This document shows positions 49,613 to 59,962 of a stretch of DNA of 59,962 bases, one piece after another (position 1 is the stretch's first letter; each line of letters starts with the position of its first letter). The position numbers were made by a program, and so were the translations under genes. The notes below the pieces were generated by a model. It was not told where the DNA came from. It saw only the letters and a list, made by a program, of their open reading frames with translations, and searched no databases. The stretch spans positions 1-59,962 of the forward strand of contig JALQUR010000379.1 of NCBI GenBank assembly GCA_023260695.1, written 5' to 3'. Source of the stretch: Planctomycetaceae bacterium (GTDB lineage Bacteria > Planctomycetota > Planctomycetia > Planctomycetales > Planctomycetaceae).

Positions 49613-50953
49613 TCAGAGTTGCCGGTTGTGGTCAGATTCCGGGGCGAATTCAGAAGAATCTCCGGAATTCTGATCTTCGAGCATCTCGGGCCACTTTCCG
49701 GCAAACGTGCGTTGCGCCCGGTAGATTCCAGCCGGGCCACTGCACAGCCAGGCGACGCTGCAACCAACAGCCAGCTGCGGTAGAAATCCAGTGGCAGCAA
49801 GATCCGGACTGTTGGGCAGGAACAGTTCAAAGCCCATCAGGGTGGATGCCAGGGGGGTGTTTGTTGCTGCAGCGAAGACGGCGACAAACCCGATGCCGGC
49901 AAGGACATCCGGTGCAATCTGCAACGGGCCGCTGAGCACATTGCCCAGCGTTGCACCGACGTAAAACAAGGGAGTCACTTCCCCACCCTTGAATCCGCTG
50001 CCAATCGTGATCGCCGTGAAGATGAGTTTGCCGAGCCAGCTGAACGGGTTGGCACCGTCCTGTTCAAAACTGGACACGATACAGACTGCGTCGCGTGTGG
50101 CTGGGTTGGCTTCCACGCCGAGTCCAAGGAAGTGGTTATGGCCAGCCAGCAATGTCATCAGGATGATGCAGATCCCGCCGCAGCAGGGACGCAGCCAGGC
50201 AATGCGGATGCTGCGTGTAACGACGGCATGTACGGATTGTGATGCGACAGCAAACAATCTGCCGGCAAACCCAAAGCAGACACCGGCCACGGCAATCTGC
50301 AGCAGGACGGATGTTCCGCCTCCACCACCGGTAATCATGTAATGAGTGTGCGGGATGCCCCACGCAGTGGTGACTGCATCGGCAATGAGTGCGCTTGCCA
50401 GACAGGGAACCAGTGCACTGAGTCGCAGAGCGCCAATGCCGGGCATTTCCAGCGCGAAGAGAGTGCCAGCCAGTGGGGTACCAAATACCGCAGCAAATCC
50501 TGAGGCGACCCCGCAGCTTAACATGACGCGAAGTCGGCGGGGGCTGAGCTGCAATGTTCGGGACAGCAGTGCAGCGAGGCTGCCTCCCATCTGGACAGCC
50601 GTGCCTTCGCGACCGGCAGAGCCACCTGCGAGATGCGTGAGCAGCGTCCCTGTGAGCACCAATGGTGCCATTGCAGCAGGTACACCGTCCCGAGGACTCA
50701 GTAACTCATCGATGATCAGATCATTTCCACGAGCGGAGGAGCTTCCATAAAAGTGATAAAGCAGCCCCGAAATCAGGCCCGTGATCGGAAGCAGGAACAG
50801 CAGCCACTGGTGCCCCCAGTGGAGTCGGGTGACCAGATCAAGCAGCCACAGGAACAGTGCCACTGCAGATCCCACGACAATCCCAAGGAGCGTGCACAGT
50901 GGTGCCCAGATCTGCAGTTCACCGATCAGCTTGCTGGATGTAGATGTGTGCAT
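49613..50953 (-). CDS. CLC family channel/antiporter, CLC-F (fluoride/proton antiporter) type candidate
   Basis: GNDLIIDE in place of GSGIP; GGSAGREGTAVQMGGSLAALL; GSGFKGGEVTPLFYVGATLGN; AAATNTPLASTLMGFELF. Confidence 0.88.
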   Translation of the reverse strand: MHTSTSSKLIGELQIWAPLCTLLGIVVGSAVALFLWLLDLVTRLHWGHQWLLFLLPITGLISGLLYHFYGSSSARGNDLIIDELLSPRDGVPAAMAPLVLTGTLLTHLAGGSAGREGTAVQMGGSLAALLSRTLQLSPRRLRVMLSCGVASGFAAVFGTPLAGTLFALEMPGIGALRLSALVPCLASALIADAVTTAWGIPHTHYMITGGGGGTSVLLQIAVAGVCFGFAGRLFAVASQSVHAVVTRSIRIAWLRPCCGGICIILMTLLAGHNHFLGLGVEANPATRDAVCIVSSFEQDGANPFSWLGKLIFTAITIGSGFKGGEVTPLFYVGATLGNVLSGPLQIAPDVLAGIGFVAVFAAATNTPLASTLMGFELFLPNSPDLAATGFLPQLAVGCSVAWLCSGPAGIYRAQRTFAGKWPEMLEDQNSGDSSEFAPESDHNRQL

Positions 50954-51034
50954 CGGGGCCGATCGTCAGAAATAAAAGAAGTGTGGTTTTCGACGGGGAC
51001 TGTGTCGTGAGGCCTTTCAGTCTGTTCATGATTT

Positions 51035-51439
51035 TCATTTTCTGTGCTGGCCCGGAAGCAATTGTGCGGAGGACTGGTGCAGTCGCCGGCGTCTGCGATT
51101 GTCTTCGGCAGCGTTGTCCTCTGATTGCAGATCGCGCAGATTTGCTTCGCAATTGCGACATCCGACTGTGGTCAGGTGAAAGCGAATGTAATCGGAGTGT
51201 TCCGGGGGCAGTGACTGCTGCTGGAATTGTCTGAGGAGGTCGCGGTCGGGGCAGCTGAGGCCAGCCCGTTGCCAGATTTCACCGGCGGAGTGTCCACCCT
51301 GATCGCGGATCTGCAGCAGCAGACTGACCTGTCGGCGTAGTTGTGCATCCGCGCGGAGCTGTGTCTCCAGGGCCACCATCTGATCTGCCGGCAGTCGCTC
51401 GTCCAGCCAGTTCACCAGCTCCTGTTCACTCCAGTGCAT
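51035..51439 (-). CDS. Small hypothetical protein, anti-sigma/zinc-finger-like (ORF extends to 51580; M at 51439 preferred)
   Basis: MHWSEQELVNWLDERLPADQMVALETQLRADAQLRRQV...HLTTVGCRNCEANLRDL resembles the C-terminal CxxC of planctomycete anti-sigma-like proteins. Confidence 0.6.
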   Translation of the reverse strand: MHWSEQELVNWLDERLPADQMVALETQLRADAQLRRQVSLLLQIRDQGGHSAGEIWQRAGLSCPDRDLLRQFQQQSLPPEHSDYIRFHLTTVGCRNCEANLRDLQSEDNAAEDNRRRRRLHQSSAQLLPGQHRK

Positions 51440-51818
51440 GCGGTTGTATTCCTGCTGTTGCTCTGCTGCTTGTGCTGTCTGTTGTGCCGCCGGATGAGAA
51501 ACGCCGTAGCCGTAATTTCCGGGCAGCTGCGGTTGCTGTGCGGAGATGATGCGCTGGCGAACCCCGGCAGCAGTATACATGATCTAAGAGGACAAAGTAT
51601 GTTGGCAGAGACGCGAGACGGCAGAACCGATTGATTCCTGAGTTGTGGTTTTGCTGCTGAGTCGTGGTCTGTGAGAAGCGGTCAGGATTGTCGAAACTCG
51701 GAAGCTGCCGATCGCAAATTATGGCGACTTGTTGTTCTGCAGACAGCCGGATAGATTTGGTTGCCGGGGGAACGAATCCGCTTTTCCCTGCCCTCCTGTT
51801 CCATAATCACGGTCGTCT

Positions 51819-52817
51819 GTGTTTCGTGCAGTGACGGCAGATCAACTCCTGGACTGGCGTCTCGTGCAATACCGAGTCTTCCACAACGCAGATCCCCCGC
51901 GACTTCACCAGCTCTGGCATCTCTGTCAGCTCGGACAGAATGCGGCGGAGGGGTTCCCGTGCGACCTGTTTGAGTTGTTTGCCGTTTCGCCGGTGTACTT
52001 CGACAGAGAAGGTCTGATCGTTGCGGAGCAGGCTGGGCGGGTGATCGGTTTTGTCCATGCAGGCTTTGCTCCGAACGCTGATCAGTCAGGGCTTGATCAT
52101 ACGCGAGGACAGATCTCTGCGTTGATGGTTCATCCACAGTATCGTCGTCGTGGCGTTGGCAGTGAGCTGGTCAGCAGGGCTGAGGCGTATCTGCGGCGAT
52201 GCGGATCAGAAGTGGTTGAAGCCGGAGCAGGTCTGGATCGCAATGGATTCTACTGCGGAATCTATGGGGGGCTGGAGTCGTCCGGGTTCTGTGCAGAAGT
52301 ATTTCCCGGGCAGGAGTTTCTCGGACGACTTGGCTACACGCAGCACGCTCGTACTCTGGTGCTGCGTCGGGATCTGATGCAGGTTCGTGATCCAGTTTCG
52401 GCACGGCTGCTGCGGCATCGCAGAAGTCTGTCGATGGTCATCACGGATCGCAATCTGAACGAAACATGGTGGTGGTTCAGCCGATTTGGTCATCTGGATT
52501 CGCTCAGATTCGACCTCCGTACGCGAGGGGATGAACAACTGGTAGCATCTGCTCAGATTATTGGAATGGACCTGTTCATCCCCAAGTGGGGGGTGCGGAG
52601 TGTCGGGTTGCGTGGGATGCAGGTACCCGAAGACAGCCGCAGGCAGGGTTACGGGCAGTCTCTGATTCTGGAGATCTGCAGGCGGCTCAGAGAGGAGTCG
52701 GTGCAGTTAATCGAAGCTCACGTGGATCATGCCAACGCGGCGGCTGTTGAGGCGTTTCGGTCTTCAGGGTTCGAATGTCGATCTGAACTGCATACGTGGC
52801 AGCGAAGTCTGAGCTGA
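51819..52817 (+). CDS. Two-domain GNAT acetyltransferase
   Basis: ISALMVHPQYRRRGVGSELVSRAEAYLRRCG and LRGMQVPEDSRRQGYGQSLILEICRRLREESVQLIEAHVDHANAAAVEAFRSSGFE. Confidence 0.88.
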   Translation: MFRAVTADQLLDWRLVQYRVFHNADPPRLHQLWHLCQLGQNAAEGFPCDLFELFAVSPVYFDREGLIVAEQAGRVIGFVHAGFAPNADQSGLDHTRGQISALMVHPQYRRRGVGSELVSRAEAYLRRCGSEVVEAGAGLDRNGFYCGIYGGLESSGFCAEVFPGQEFLGRLGYTQHARTLVLRRDLMQVRDPVSARLLRHRRSLSMVITDRNLNETWWWFSRFGHLDSLRFDLRTRGDEQLVASAQIIGMDLFIPKWGVRSVGLRGMQVPEDSRRQGYGQSLILEICRRLREESVQLIEAHVDHANAAAVEAFRSSGFECRSELHTWQRSLS

Positions 52818-52905
52818 ACGCTGCAATCATGCAGGTGGTGCAGGCTGTTGCGGAACTTACGGTGTTTCGTGCAGCAGTGATTTTTTCGTCCGTCGACTGT
52901 TTGGG

Positions 52906-53640
52906 ATGATCCGGGAGCACAGCATGGATCTGCCTGCGGGACTGCCTGATTGCTGGCGCGATGTGCTGCAGCAGCCGGAACTGGCAGAGACAGCAAGGCA
53001 GCTGCAGTCATTTCTGGAACAGGAACGCAGTGCAGCAGAGATCTTCCCGCCTGCGGATCGCGTCTTCACCGCACTGGAACTGACGCCGCTGGACAGCGTG
53101 CGAGTTGTGATTGTTGGTCAGGATCCGTATCACGATCAGGGACAGGCAGAAGGATTGAGTTTTTCAGTGCCCGGGGGCGTGCGAATTCCGCCGTCACTCC
53201 GAAATATCCTCAGGGAACTGCATCAGGATATCGGCGCGCCGCAGGACTCGGGAGGATCACTGCGGGGGTGGGCACAACAGGGGGTGCTGTTGCTGAATAC
53301 GGTGCTGACGGTGCGTGCTCACGAGGCGAATTCGCACCGTGGTAAGGGCTGGGAAACGCTGACCTCCGCGATTCTGCGGGCTGCCAATGCTCGTCCTCGT
53401 GTCGTCTTCATGCTGTGGGGGGCGGCGGCGGGGCGGCTGCGCGATGGGCTGCATGAGCGGCATCTGATCCTGAGCTCCGCGCATCCGTCTCCCCTTTCGG
53501 CGCGTCGCGGTTTTTTCGGCAGTCGTCCCTTTTCGGCGGCAAACAAGTTCCTGCAGGAGCATGGATGCGGAGTGGTGGACTGGACTCGAACGGCGATCTC
53601 AGCGCACCGCAGCCTGTCTGAAGATGCAGGCAACGACTGA
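52906..53640 (+). CDS. ung: Uracil-DNA glycosylase
   Basis: VVIVGQDPYHDQGQAEGLSFSVP, GVLLLNTVLTVRAHEANSHRGKGWE, HPSPLSARRGFFGSRPFSAAN. Confidence 0.97.
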   Translation: MIREHSMDLPAGLPDCWRDVLQQPELAETARQLQSFLEQERSAAEIFPPADRVFTALELTPLDSVRVVIVGQDPYHDQGQAEGLSFSVPGGVRIPPSLRNILRELHQDIGAPQDSGGSLRGWAQQGVLLLNTVLTVRAHEANSHRGKGWETLTSAILRAANARPRVVFMLWGAAAGRLRDGLHERHLILSSAHPSPLSARRGFFGSRPFSAANKFLQEHGCGVVDWTRTAISAHRSLSEDAGND

Positions 53641-53643
53641 TCG

Positions 53644-53895
53644 CTAGAGCATGCTGCTGCGGTGTTCCCGCGGATGCTGACACTCCTGCTGAGCTTTTTT
53701 CAGCACCTGGGACGTGCTGTCGATGGCGTCGTGCATGGAACGAATCATGCTCTGCATCGGAATCAGGTACTCGTCTTCAACCCGCCTGCTGACAGTGTCA
53801 TTCCAGGCAGCACGCGCAGACAGCCAGGCAGCTTCAAGTTCTGCGAAGGCATCTTCCAGTCGCGCGGCGGAGCTTTGAAAATCAACCCGTTTCAT
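53644..53895 (-). CDS. Small hypothetical protein (83 aa, helical)
   Basis: Compact ORF filling the gap between ung and the thioesterase; coding-like composition. Confidence 0.55.
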   Translation of the reverse strand: MKRVDFQSSAARLEDAFAELEAAWLSARAAWNDTVSRRVEDEYLIPMQSMIRSMHDAIDSTSQVLKKAQQECQHPREHRSSML

Positions 53896-53926
53896 CGGTG
53901 ACTCCCTGAACGATTGCGGTCTGCTC

Positions 53927-54322
53927 TCACTGCTGCGTCAACTCAGCAAGGTTTTCCGGGACTGGCTGTACTGTGCCGCTGCTGTCAACACAGGCAAGTA
54001 CGGACGAGCCTTCGGCGAGCAGGTCTTCGCCGCGAAACAATCGATACTGATGTTCCAGTTTGACAGGTCCCTGTTTCACCAGAATGGTCTGCAGCCGCAG
54101 CAGGTCATCGTAACGTGCTGGCTGTCGATAGCGGACGGAAACGGATGCCACGACGAAGAACAATCCCAGTTCCTCCATGCGGCGATAGTTTCCCCCCTGA
54201 GCCCGAAACAGTTCGGTACGTCCCATTTCAAAGTAATTCAGATACCGTGAATGATGCACGCAGTTCATTGCATCGGTCTCACTGTAACGCACCCGAATTT
54301 CAATTTCGTGTTCTGTGAGCAT
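53927..54322 (-). CDS. Acyl-CoA thioesterase (4-hydroxybenzoyl-CoA thioesterase family)
   Basis: [30 protein letters not shown]; start at ATG 54322, as the upstream extension of the ORF to 54958 is antisense-frame read-through. Confidence 0.9.
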   Translation of the reverse strand: MLTEHEIEIRVRYSETDAMNCVHHSRYLNYFEMGRTELFRAQGGNYRRMEELGLFFVVASVSVRYRQPARYDDLLRLQTILVKQGPVKLEHQYRLFRGEDLLAEGSSVLACVDSSGTVQPVPENLAELTQQ

Positions 54323-54360
54323 ACCAAAAGTGTTTCTGAAGGGGCGGGTCAGTCGAGCTG

Positions 54361-55095
54361 TCAGCCGGATGCCGTAGTGACATCTCCGGATTTTCGAATG
54401 CCGGACCATTTGTGAAAGAGGGCTCGTACTGCGAGCGGCATCAGCCCGAGCAGAGCGAAGAGCAGCAGCAGACGCAGATTCAGCAGGGATGAGATTCCCT
54501 GATCGGCAATGATCCGGAGTGTTGGCACGCTTGCTCCGGCGGCAACATAAACAATTGTTCCCGGGAACATGCCCAGCTGACTGACCCACCAGAATGTTCT
54601 GAGCCTCATCGGTGTCAGCCCCATGATGATGTTGATGACGAAGAAGGGCATCAGGGGCACCAGTCGCAGCAGGAACAGGTAGGAAGCTCCGTGGCGTTCC
54701 AGAGCCTGCTCGATTTCCTTCAGTTGTTCCTGGAAGCGTTGTCGGACCTGCCTGCGAAAGAGCATTCTGCTGATCAGAAACGCAAAGCAGGCGCCTGTTG
54801 TTGACGCGAAGCTGATGATCAGCAGGCCGAGCGGAAGTCCGAACAGCCAGCCGACCACGACCGTCATACCAGCGGCAGCCGGGACACTGATCGCAGTGGC
54901 TGTGGCATACACCAGGAAGCACAGAAGCGAGCTGAGCAGCAGATGCCGATCGCACCACAAACGAAGTGTCGCTTCATGCTCCGCCAGTGCGGACAGGCTG
55001 AGTTGTCTGTGCAGCAGCAGGGCACTGACCCCCATCAGCATCAGGATGCTGATCAGCAGCAGGTTTCTGCCTGTAACTGAACTGATCCGAAGCAT
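54361..55095 (-). CDS. TVP38/TMEM64 (VTT domain) membrane protein
   Basis: [83 protein letters not shown]. Confidence 0.92.
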   Translation of the reverse strand: MLRISSVTGRNLLLISILMLMGVSALLLHRQLSLSALAEHEATLRLWCDRHLLLSSLLCFLVYATATAISVPAAAGMTVVVGWLFGLPLGLLIISFASTTGACFAFLISRMLFRRQVRQRFQEQLKEIEQALERHGASYLFLLRLVPLMPFFVINIIMGLTPMRLRTFWWVSQLGMFPGTIVYVAAGASVPTLRIIADQGISSLLNLRLLLLFALLGLMPLAVRALFHKWSGIRKSGDVTTASG

Positions 55096-55189
55096 GGGCG
55101 GTTAGTCCTGCCGCAAGAGAGGTCATTCTGGAGTATAAAGGCTGCTGCCAGGGGCGGATGGTAGTCCTAATCACCCGGCAGATGCCGAA

Positions 55190-55585
55190 TTACCGGGCAG
55201 ACGCCTCAGCCAGAAAGTCCAGCCCCGCCTGTCGATCGGGGAACGGATGGAATGAGAAATCGGCTTTGGTGTTCTCCAGCAGCATCAGTGATTTGAGCAT
55301 CTGCTGCATCGTATCTGAGAGGCTGCAGAGAACAGACAGGCCACCATCCTTGTGCACCCTCTGTGACAGGCGAATCAGGATGCCGACAAACGTGGATCCA
55401 AAGTACTGCAGGTTTGAGAAATCCACCAGCAGATGTCGTGTGCCAGGCTGCATCAACAGGCGATAGGCTTCGTTGTAGGCATCGCGAATCTCTGTATCGC
55501 GAAACTCCATAAACGAGCCATGCGCTGTGAGAACGAGCACATCAGCGTGTTGTTCGAACGAGAAGATAGCTTTGTTTTCAGACAT
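55190..55585 (-). CDS. STAS domain protein (anti-anti-sigma factor-like)
   Basis: TRHLLVDFSNLQYFGSTFVGILIRLSQRVHKDGG is a STAS alpha1/loop signature. Confidence 0.85.
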   Translation of the reverse strand: MSENKAIFSFEQHADVLVLTAHGSFMEFRDTEIRDAYNEAYRLLMQPGTRHLLVDFSNLQYFGSTFVGILIRLSQRVHKDGGLSVLCSLSDTMQQMLKSLMLLENTKADFSFHPFPDRQAGLDFLAEASAR

Positions 55586-55639
55586 TTGGCGAAGCTGACT
55601 GGTGAACGATAAAAAAAACAGAAGTCTGTACTGCAGATC

Positions 55640-57217
55640 TTATTCGGGAAGGCCGATTTCTTTCGTCTCTGGCCCCAGCCAGACCACCAGAATTCCCAGG
55701 ACGTAGATCCCGGCCATTGTCATTCCTGCACGCGGAAAGTCGTTCCCGAAGTAGTTGATCAGGGTTGTGGTCTGGAGTCCTCCGATTGCAGCAAGAATCC
55801 TCCCAAAATTAAAAGCAAAACCCTGCCCTGTTGCTCGCACCGCCGTTGGAAACAGCTCAGGGAAGTACAATGGGAAGAAACCGTAGAATGATGAAGTGAC
55901 TCCTCCTGCGAGGAAGGCGGCGAACAGGAAGCTGGTGCCGAAGCTGTCGTGCAGCCCGTAAAAGTACCATGTCGCCGCCAGCGAGCCGATGCAAAGGGCA
56001 GCATAGGTGATCCGGCGACCAAATCGTCCAGCGGCGACAGCTGCCAGAATCGTTGAGATGATTGCTCCGACTGCCATGGCAATCTGAGTCATCTCTCTGG
56101 GGTATGCCGCAAGGCTGCGGCCGAGTATTTGCTGGCCAGGATTCTGCAGGGGGAGTTCTGCGGACCATTTGGGAGCCCATTGCACAGCTCCCCATGTTCC
56201 CAGCAGCGCAACACCGGCCAGTAATGCGCCGAAAAGCATGCGGCCGGTGATCAGTCGAGCACTTTGCCGGGTGATGCTGCCGCTGCTCACCGAACGATTG
56301 AGGTATTTACGGACCGGGTGGATGAAGCCAGACAGCGAGATGACCAGGCCGAGCACTGTCAGGCCAATTGAGACACCTGTGGAAAGCTGCAGTCGATCGG
56401 CGATCGGAGACCAGACAATAACGATCACGATGGCACTGATGCAGCCCAGCAGAACCGCGAGCAGATCCGAGTTGCTCCAGTTTGAGGTCTTTCCAGCCGC
56501 GTGCTCCTCTTCCCAGCGACTGGACTCCGGAACGAACAGGCGAATGAAGAAGATCAGTAATGCGGGAACGGCCCCTGTGATCATCAGGAAACGCCATGCG
56601 GAGTTTCGGAGCAGACTGTCCACGGTCTGTTCGTTCAGCCCGGTCTGCAGCAGAACCGTCTGGATCTGGTCAATGACCCGAGCCATTTCCATGCTGAGCA
56701 GTGCGACAAGCAGGAATCCTACATTAGCTGCAGATCCGATCAGGCCGGCGATGAACGCTCTGCTTTTTCCCGGCCAGATTTCGTTCACAAGGGCGACGCC
56801 AAGGGACCATTCTCCGCCCATTCCGAGCGACGCAAAGAAACGCAGTCCAGCGATATGCCATGCCTCGGTCGCCAGGCCACAAAGCCCCGTGAACAGTGCG
56901 TACGTAACGATACTCAGAGACATCGCCCGCACACGGCCGATCTTGTCGCCCAGCCAGCCGAAGAGCACTCCTCCACTTGCCGCGCCGACAAGAAAGACAG
57001 CCATGATGACCCCGAACCACTGGTCCGAAGTTGAGGCGGAGTTTTCGCCGAGCAGTTCCTGCAGGGCCGGTTTGCCGGTGAGTGGAAACAGCCCCATTTC
57101 AAATCCGTCGAACATCCACCCCAGCAACGCGGCCGTAAGCGTTGAGAATTGTGCCCAGCGACCTCGAGTGGAAGAAGAACCGGATGCCTGTGGCTGCGTT
57201 TCTGTCATGGGTCGCAT
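55640..57217 (-). CDS. MFS transporter (sugar/metabolite:H+ symporter-like)
   Basis: 12 TM-type hydrophobic pattern, GWMFDGFEMGLFPL, GWLGDKIGRVRAMSLSIVTYA, PELFPTAVRATGQGFAFNFGRI. Confidence 0.93.
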   Translation of the reverse strand: MRPMTETQPQASGSSSTRGRWAQFSTLTAALLGWMFDGFEMGLFPLTGKPALQELLGENSASTSDQWFGVIMAVFLVGAASGGVLFGWLGDKIGRVRAMSLSIVTYALFTGLCGLATEAWHIAGLRFFASLGMGGEWSLGVALVNEIWPGKSRAFIAGLIGSAANVGFLLVALLSMEMARVIDQIQTVLLQTGLNEQTVDSLLRNSAWRFLMITGAVPALLIFFIRLFVPESSRWEEEHAAGKTSNWSNSDLLAVLLGCISAIVIVIVWSPIADRLQLSTGVSIGLTVLGLVISLSGFIHPVRKYLNRSVSSGSITRQSARLITGRMLFGALLAGVALLGTWGAVQWAPKWSAELPLQNPGQQILGRSLAAYPREMTQIAMAVGAIISTILAAVAAGRFGRRITYAALCIGSLAATWYFYGLHDSFGTSFLFAAFLAGGVTSSFYGFFPLYFPELFPTAVRATGQGFAFNFGRILAAIGGLQTTTLINYFGNDFPRAGMTMAGIYVLGILVVWLGPETKEIGLPE

Positions 57218-57484
57218 TCTTGCTGTGGAAGCCGCCGCCGCGAGGACTGCTGGCGGGGAAAACTTTGAGAAGTTCCGGATGAATCGGGAACACTATCCGG
57301 GAAGCCTACAACAGGTCTGGGCCGGAAACTACACTCCCGCCCATGTTTTTGGACTCCGCTGCTGCTCCTGTAGACTGTGCTGAGTTCCACTTGCTGCTGC
57401 CCTGACGCGGATCCTGAGTAAACGGGGCTTTGATCCACGTACATCAACTGCATCTGCTCAGAATCAGACACCCCGGAGAAATCC

Positions 57485-59008
57485 ATGGCGAAATCTGCGT
57501 ATCAAGTAATCATCGGGCTCGAAGTGCACGCCCAGCTGAAGACGCAGTCCAAGCTCTTCTGCGGGTGCAGCACGGAGTTTCGCCCCGATCAGCCGAATCA
57601 GCAGACCTGTCCTGTCTGTCTGGGGCTGCCCGGAGCGCTGCCGGTGATGAACCGTCAGGCATTTCGATTGTCCCTGATGACCGGCCTGGCACTCAACTGC
57701 AACATCGCAGCAGAAACACGCTGGGACAGGAAACAATATTATTATCCTGATCTGCCCAAGGCTTATCAGATCAGTCAGTATGACCAGCCATTCTCAAGTC
57801 ATGGCTGGCTCGAAATCGCGGGGGATCAGGACAACGAGGAACCTCGCCGCATTCGCATCAACCGGGTACATCTGGAAGAAGATGCCGGTAAAAACATTCA
57901 TGATGAATCCGGCCGCGGGGCGGACAGCCGGGTTGATCTGAACCGAACCGGCACGCCATTGATGGAAATTGTCAGTGAACCCGACCTGCGTTCGGCAGCA
58001 GAAGCCCGCAGGTATCTGGAGTCCCTGAAGTCGCTGCTGCTGTTTCTTGGGGTTTCCGACTGCAACATGCAGGAGGGCAGTCTGCGCTGTGATGCCAATG
58101 TGAATCTGCACCTGACAAATGCATCCGGAGAGCAGATCGCTACGCCAATCGTTGAACTCAAGAATATGAACAGCTTCCGTAACGTCGAGCTGGCTATCGA
58201 ATATGAAGTGCGGAGGCAGTACCAGTTGTGGCAGAAAACCGGTCATGTCAAGGGGGACCTGCCCAAACAGACTCGTGGGTGGGATGCTGAAAAGGCGGTC
58301 ACTTTCGGACAGCGAGAGAAGGAAGATTCGTCGGACTACCGCTACTTTCCTGACCCCGATCTGCAGTGCGTCGTGACAACACTCGCGGAGATCGAGCAGT
58401 TGCGGAGCGAATTACCTGAAACCCCGGATTCGCTTAAAGTCAGATTCTGCCAGCAGCTTGGGCTCTCGGACTACGACGCCGGTGTCATTCTTGATCAGGG
58501 ACCGGAATTTGCCGCGTACTTCGAACATGTCCAGCAGAACTGCGGGGATGCAAAGACCGCCGCCAACTGGATGACTCAGGATGTGCTGCGTGATCTGCGG
58601 AGTCAGAGCGGGGCGATCGATTCGTTTTTCATCGATGCCTCGACGCTCGGATTTCTGCTGGCTCAGGTGGTTCAGAGCAGAATCACAACAAAGAGCGCCA
58701 GAGACATTTATTCACAATTGCGCACTGCTGATTCCGAGACGGTAATTGATGCCGCTGCCGTTGAGCAGGTGATTGCCGACAGGGGACTTGAGATTGTACG
58801 TGATGATGCAGCACTCGACGCTGCAGTTCAGGCTGCTCTGATTGCCAGGTCGGATGCTGTCGCTGATTTTCGCAAAGGGAATCAGAAAGCTCTGGGGCCC
58901 CTGATTGGAATGGTGATGAAACAGGTGGCAGGCGCCGATCCTAGTGAAATCCGCGATCGACTTGCTGCTGCCGCAGGAGCGGACAACGCCGGTGGTTGCA
59001 GCGGCTGA
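57485..59008 (+). CDS. gatB: Asp-tRNA(Asn)/Glu-tRNA(Gln) amidotransferase subunit B
   Basis: [87 protein letters not shown]. Confidence 0.97.
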   Translation: MAKSAYQVIIGLEVHAQLKTQSKLFCGCSTEFRPDQPNQQTCPVCLGLPGALPVMNRQAFRLSLMTGLALNCNIAAETRWDRKQYYYPDLPKAYQISQYDQPFSSHGWLEIAGDQDNEEPRRIRINRVHLEEDAGKNIHDESGRGADSRVDLNRTGTPLMEIVSEPDLRSAAEARRYLESLKSLLLFLGVSDCNMQEGSLRCDANVNLHLTNASGEQIATPIVELKNMNSFRNVELAIEYEVRRQYQLWQKTGHVKGDLPKQTRGWDAEKAVTFGQREKEDSSDYRYFPDPDLQCVVTTLAEIEQLRSELPETPDSLKVRFCQQLGLSDYDAGVILDQGPEFAAYFEHVQQNCGDAKTAANWMTQDVLRDLRSQSGAIDSFFIDASTLGFLLAQVVQSRITTKSARDIYSQLRTADSETVIDAAAVEQVIADRGLEIVRDDAALDAAVQAALIARSDAVADFRKGNQKALGPLIGMVMKQVAGADPSEIRDRLAAAAGADNAGGCSG

Positions 59009-59348
59009 GACGGCAGAATTCCGAAAAAACCGCTGGCCACCTGCCTGATTTCGAAGAATGAGTGGGGCCAGGAATACGTAGTTTTCCTGACAGTGACCTC
59101 CGAGAGAAGATTTCCGGCTCAGTGGGTGCCCAGCAGTAATTCGCAGTATTGCAGCGCTGAAGCTTGAACTGGTTCTTGACAAATGGTCACGTTGGATCGA
59201 CACTCCGTCAAAGCGATTACAGCAAGCTGGATCGTTCCCACCTGAATTATCCTACCAGAATGTGATGCATCAGCATCACGGCATTATTTCCGACTGATCC
59301 GACTTGCATGTATTGCTGACGTGTGATGGTGGCTGTCCCTGGAGGACC

Positions 59349-59410
59349 GTTGCCTTCAGCGGCGGTTGCGTTCAGCAGCGGTTGCGTTCAGCAGCGGTTG
59401 TCACCTCAGC
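59349..59410. repeat. 16-bp tandem repeat (GTTGCGTTCAGCAGCG, 3 full copies plus a degenerate fourth)
   Basis: gttgccttcagcggcg / gttgcgttcagcagcg / gttgcgttcagcagcg / gttgtcacctcagc. Confidence 0.85.
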
Positions 59411-59962
59411 CGGCTCCAATGTATTTTTCACAGGGGCGTTTTACTCAGAATCTCTGATCTCAGCAGCAGTTGACGTAGTTATCGTCGAGCGTCCGTTGAG
59501 TAGTTGTTGAGTACCAGCTGGCGGCAGCGGTTTGCCGCGGAGGATTGGGGACAACCTTCCGTGTACATGTGATCATATGCCGGTTTGTCAGGCGTTGTCT
59601 GGCAGTCTTCTGGGGGTTTGTTCAGGCTCGATTCAGGACGGTTCAGTCTTTTTTTGATATGACGTTGGGGGTTTCCGGTTGCTGCAAACGCAGTTCTTCG
59701 GAATCTCGTGGCTGAGTTCTGAGGAGACTTTGCCTGCTGATAGTCGATAAATAAACTAGAGTTGCCGCCCCTGTGCTATTGGTATGGAGCGGTGTTTCTT
59801 GTTGAGCCACTTTGCTCGTATTCTGTTTTCTGCATTTGGTTGCCGGAGTGTTCTGGCGACATTCGAAACAAGTCGGATGAGTTCATTGGCAGTGAGGATT
59901 GGTTCCTTTTGCCGATCAGTTTCAATTGGGAGATAGATGGATGATTCCTGGACAGTCTCGCA

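Noticed and set aside
50954-51034. Possible fluoride (crcB) riboswitch upstream of the CLC-F candidate
   Set aside because: Read the minus-strand leader for GGnGATG...CnCC...CTGATG core; not found. A cmscan with the crcB model would settle it.
54323-54958. N-terminal extension of the thioesterase ORF ([21 protein letters not shown]...)
   Set aside because: Antisense-frame read-through of the TVP38 gene on the same strand in another frame; the family starts at [19 protein letters not shown].
56169-57383. 404-aa + strand ORF
   Set aside because: Antisense to the MFS transporter; no recognisable domain.
1-59962. CRISPR arrays, tRNA/rRNA genes, transposases, phage or toxin-antitoxin loci
   Set aside because: Looked for regularly spaced repeats, T-arm-like GGTTCGAATCC motifs and recombinase or transposase protein motifs; none convincing by eye. 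tRNAscan-SE, CRISPRCasFinder and ISfinder would confirm.

Overview
Chromosomal window with housekeeping and metabolic genes. The gene families (DUF1501, PVC-type haem-binding dehydrogenase, many sulfatases, Gfo/Idh/MocA, zinc-ribbon proteins) point to a planctomycete; that taxonomic call is inference. I support about 43 protein-coding genes. They include aroC, pdxJ, hrpB, ung and gatB; a Gld-type ABC module (ATPase, GldF/GldG-like fusion permease, DUF4340 protein); a TlpA-like thioredoxin overlapping an ABC ATPase; a WecA/MraY-type glycosyltransferase; two HtrA/Deg proteases; a TPR gene and a vWA gene; a ligase-associated exonuclease plus a PfkB kinase; a five-sulfatase cluster with SGNH and alpha/beta hydrolases; and a CLC protein with CLC-F (fluoride) signatures. 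I found no tRNA, rRNA, CRISPR array, transposase, phage gene or recognisable defence island. The points most worth a second look are the sulfatase cluster and its variant FGly motif, a PP2C phosphatase behind a receiver domain that has lost its phospho-acceptor Asp, the GldFG/DUF4340 module with a long acidic insert, the CLC-F candidate, a 31-bp interrupted palindrome in a divergent promoter region, and a 9-nt-period intergenic repeat. No single locus can be called a new system from sequence reading alone.
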